Source: an uncultured Lachnospiraceae bacterium (GTDB taxonomy: Bacteria; Bacillota; Clostridia; Lachnospirales; Lachnospiraceae). Taken from it: a DNA stretch of 52,320 nt. How positions within the stretch are numbered: the stretch's first letter is position 1; each line of letters opens with the position of its first letter. The DNA lies in NCBI GenBank assembly GCA_902797185.1, contig CADBRV010000063.1, positions 1 to 52,320 on the forward strand. The letters are read 5' to 3'. The translations under genes were made by a program, and so were the position numbers. Positions 52,125 to 52,320 of this stretch are shown here, piece by piece. Under the pieces are notes generated by a model that saw only the letters and a program-made list of their open reading frames with translations, was not told the origin of the DNA and did not search any database.

Positions 52125-52320
52125 TTATTTCTTGTCTGCTGCCTTCTTGGAAGCGTCGAACTTCGCAAGCATCTGGCGCGGTGAAGCATATGCCCTCTCG
52201 TACCTTGGCGGTTCCTCATATCCCGGGATGCCAGCCAGGTATTTGGCGATCTTCTTGAGCTCTTCCAGGTCGTAACGGCTCATCAGCGTGATTTCCTCCA
52301 TGATCGGGGATCCGCCGCCA
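52125..52320 (-). CDS. 3' end of an unrecognised gene (partial)
   Basis: The last 65 codons of a minus-strand gene whose start lies beyond the window. The visible part reads GGGSPIMEEITLMSRYDLEE at its start, then a helix (LKKIAKYLAGIPGYE), a Pro/Tyr-rich segment (EEPPRYERAYASPRQ) and a Lys-rich end (KKAADKK). Codon use and the terminator 50 bases downstream support a real gene. I do not recognise the family from this tail. Confidence 0.7.
   Translation of the reverse strand, partial: GGGSPIMEEITLMSRYDLEELKKIAKYLAGIPGYEEPPRYERAYASPRQMLAKFDASKKAADKK

Overview
The window looks like a chromosomal segment of an anaerobic Firmicute, most likely a Lachnospiraceae-type Clostridium relative. The reasons are the conserved gene order rplS-lepB-rbgA-rnhB, the DUF5662 protein, Ser/Ala/Gly-rich lipoprotein linkers, strong AGGAGG ribosome sites and a base composition near 50% GC. 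No phage, insertion sequence, CRISPR array or rRNA was seen. Every gene except one (the EamA transporter at 7335-8243) is on the minus strand, so transcription runs from high to low coordinates.

Layout in coordinate order: DNA processing genes dprA and comM, a DUF5662 protein and a UvrD-type helicase (69-5403); gltX and a divergent EamA exporter (5576-8243); a polar amino acid ABC transporter whose binding protein is circularly permuted (8337-10955); a NYN-LOTUS protein and tRNA-Pro(GGG) (11248-12393); a pantothenate/CoA operon, DUF2520-panB-panC-panD-coaBC (12482-16843); a degenerate GH2 protein at the end of the rplS-lepB-rbgA-rnhB/yraN group (17023-22130); glyS, a lipoprotein, recO, era, an M16C protease and an MscS channel (22257-30137); serine genes serC-serA-DUF1015 and branched-chain genes leuB-ilvD-ilvB (30336-39100); yajC, tgt and rpsU (39201-41128); a dlt-like extracytoplasmic acylation cluster (41271-48888); alaS (49015-51702); and the 3' end of an unrecognised gene.

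Three things stand out. (1) A family of dispersed, intergenic, multi-hairpin repeats (about 12 full or partial copies). Nearly all of their variation keeps base pairing, and the G-T wobble pairs fall almost entirely on one strand, which points to folding as RNA or single-stranded DNA. Copies reach into gene edges: one supplies the ribosome site of the MscS gene and another encodes the end of the helicase. (2) The ABC transporter binding protein has its two halves in swapped order, a circular permutation of the SBP_bac_3 fold. (3) The acylation cluster combines an AlgI-type MBOAT, an SGNH protein, a DltA-like ligase that lacks the amino-binding Asp, a carrier protein, a type II thioesterase, a sodium:solute symporter and a tiny membrane protein. 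It appears to load a carboxylic acid that is not an alpha-amino acid onto a carrier and export it onto a surface polymer.

Other metabolic links: the pan operon supplies every step from ketoisovalerate and aspartate to 4'-phosphopantetheine except the kinase, if the DUF2520 protein is the ketopantoate reductase. The serine operon lacks serB and carries DUF1015 instead, a candidate for the last step. Many starts were moved from the longest frame to the codon with a ribosome site, and TTG or GTG starts are used for the helicase, the ABC permease and ATPase, lepB and alaS. All family calls were made by eye from motifs, without database searches.
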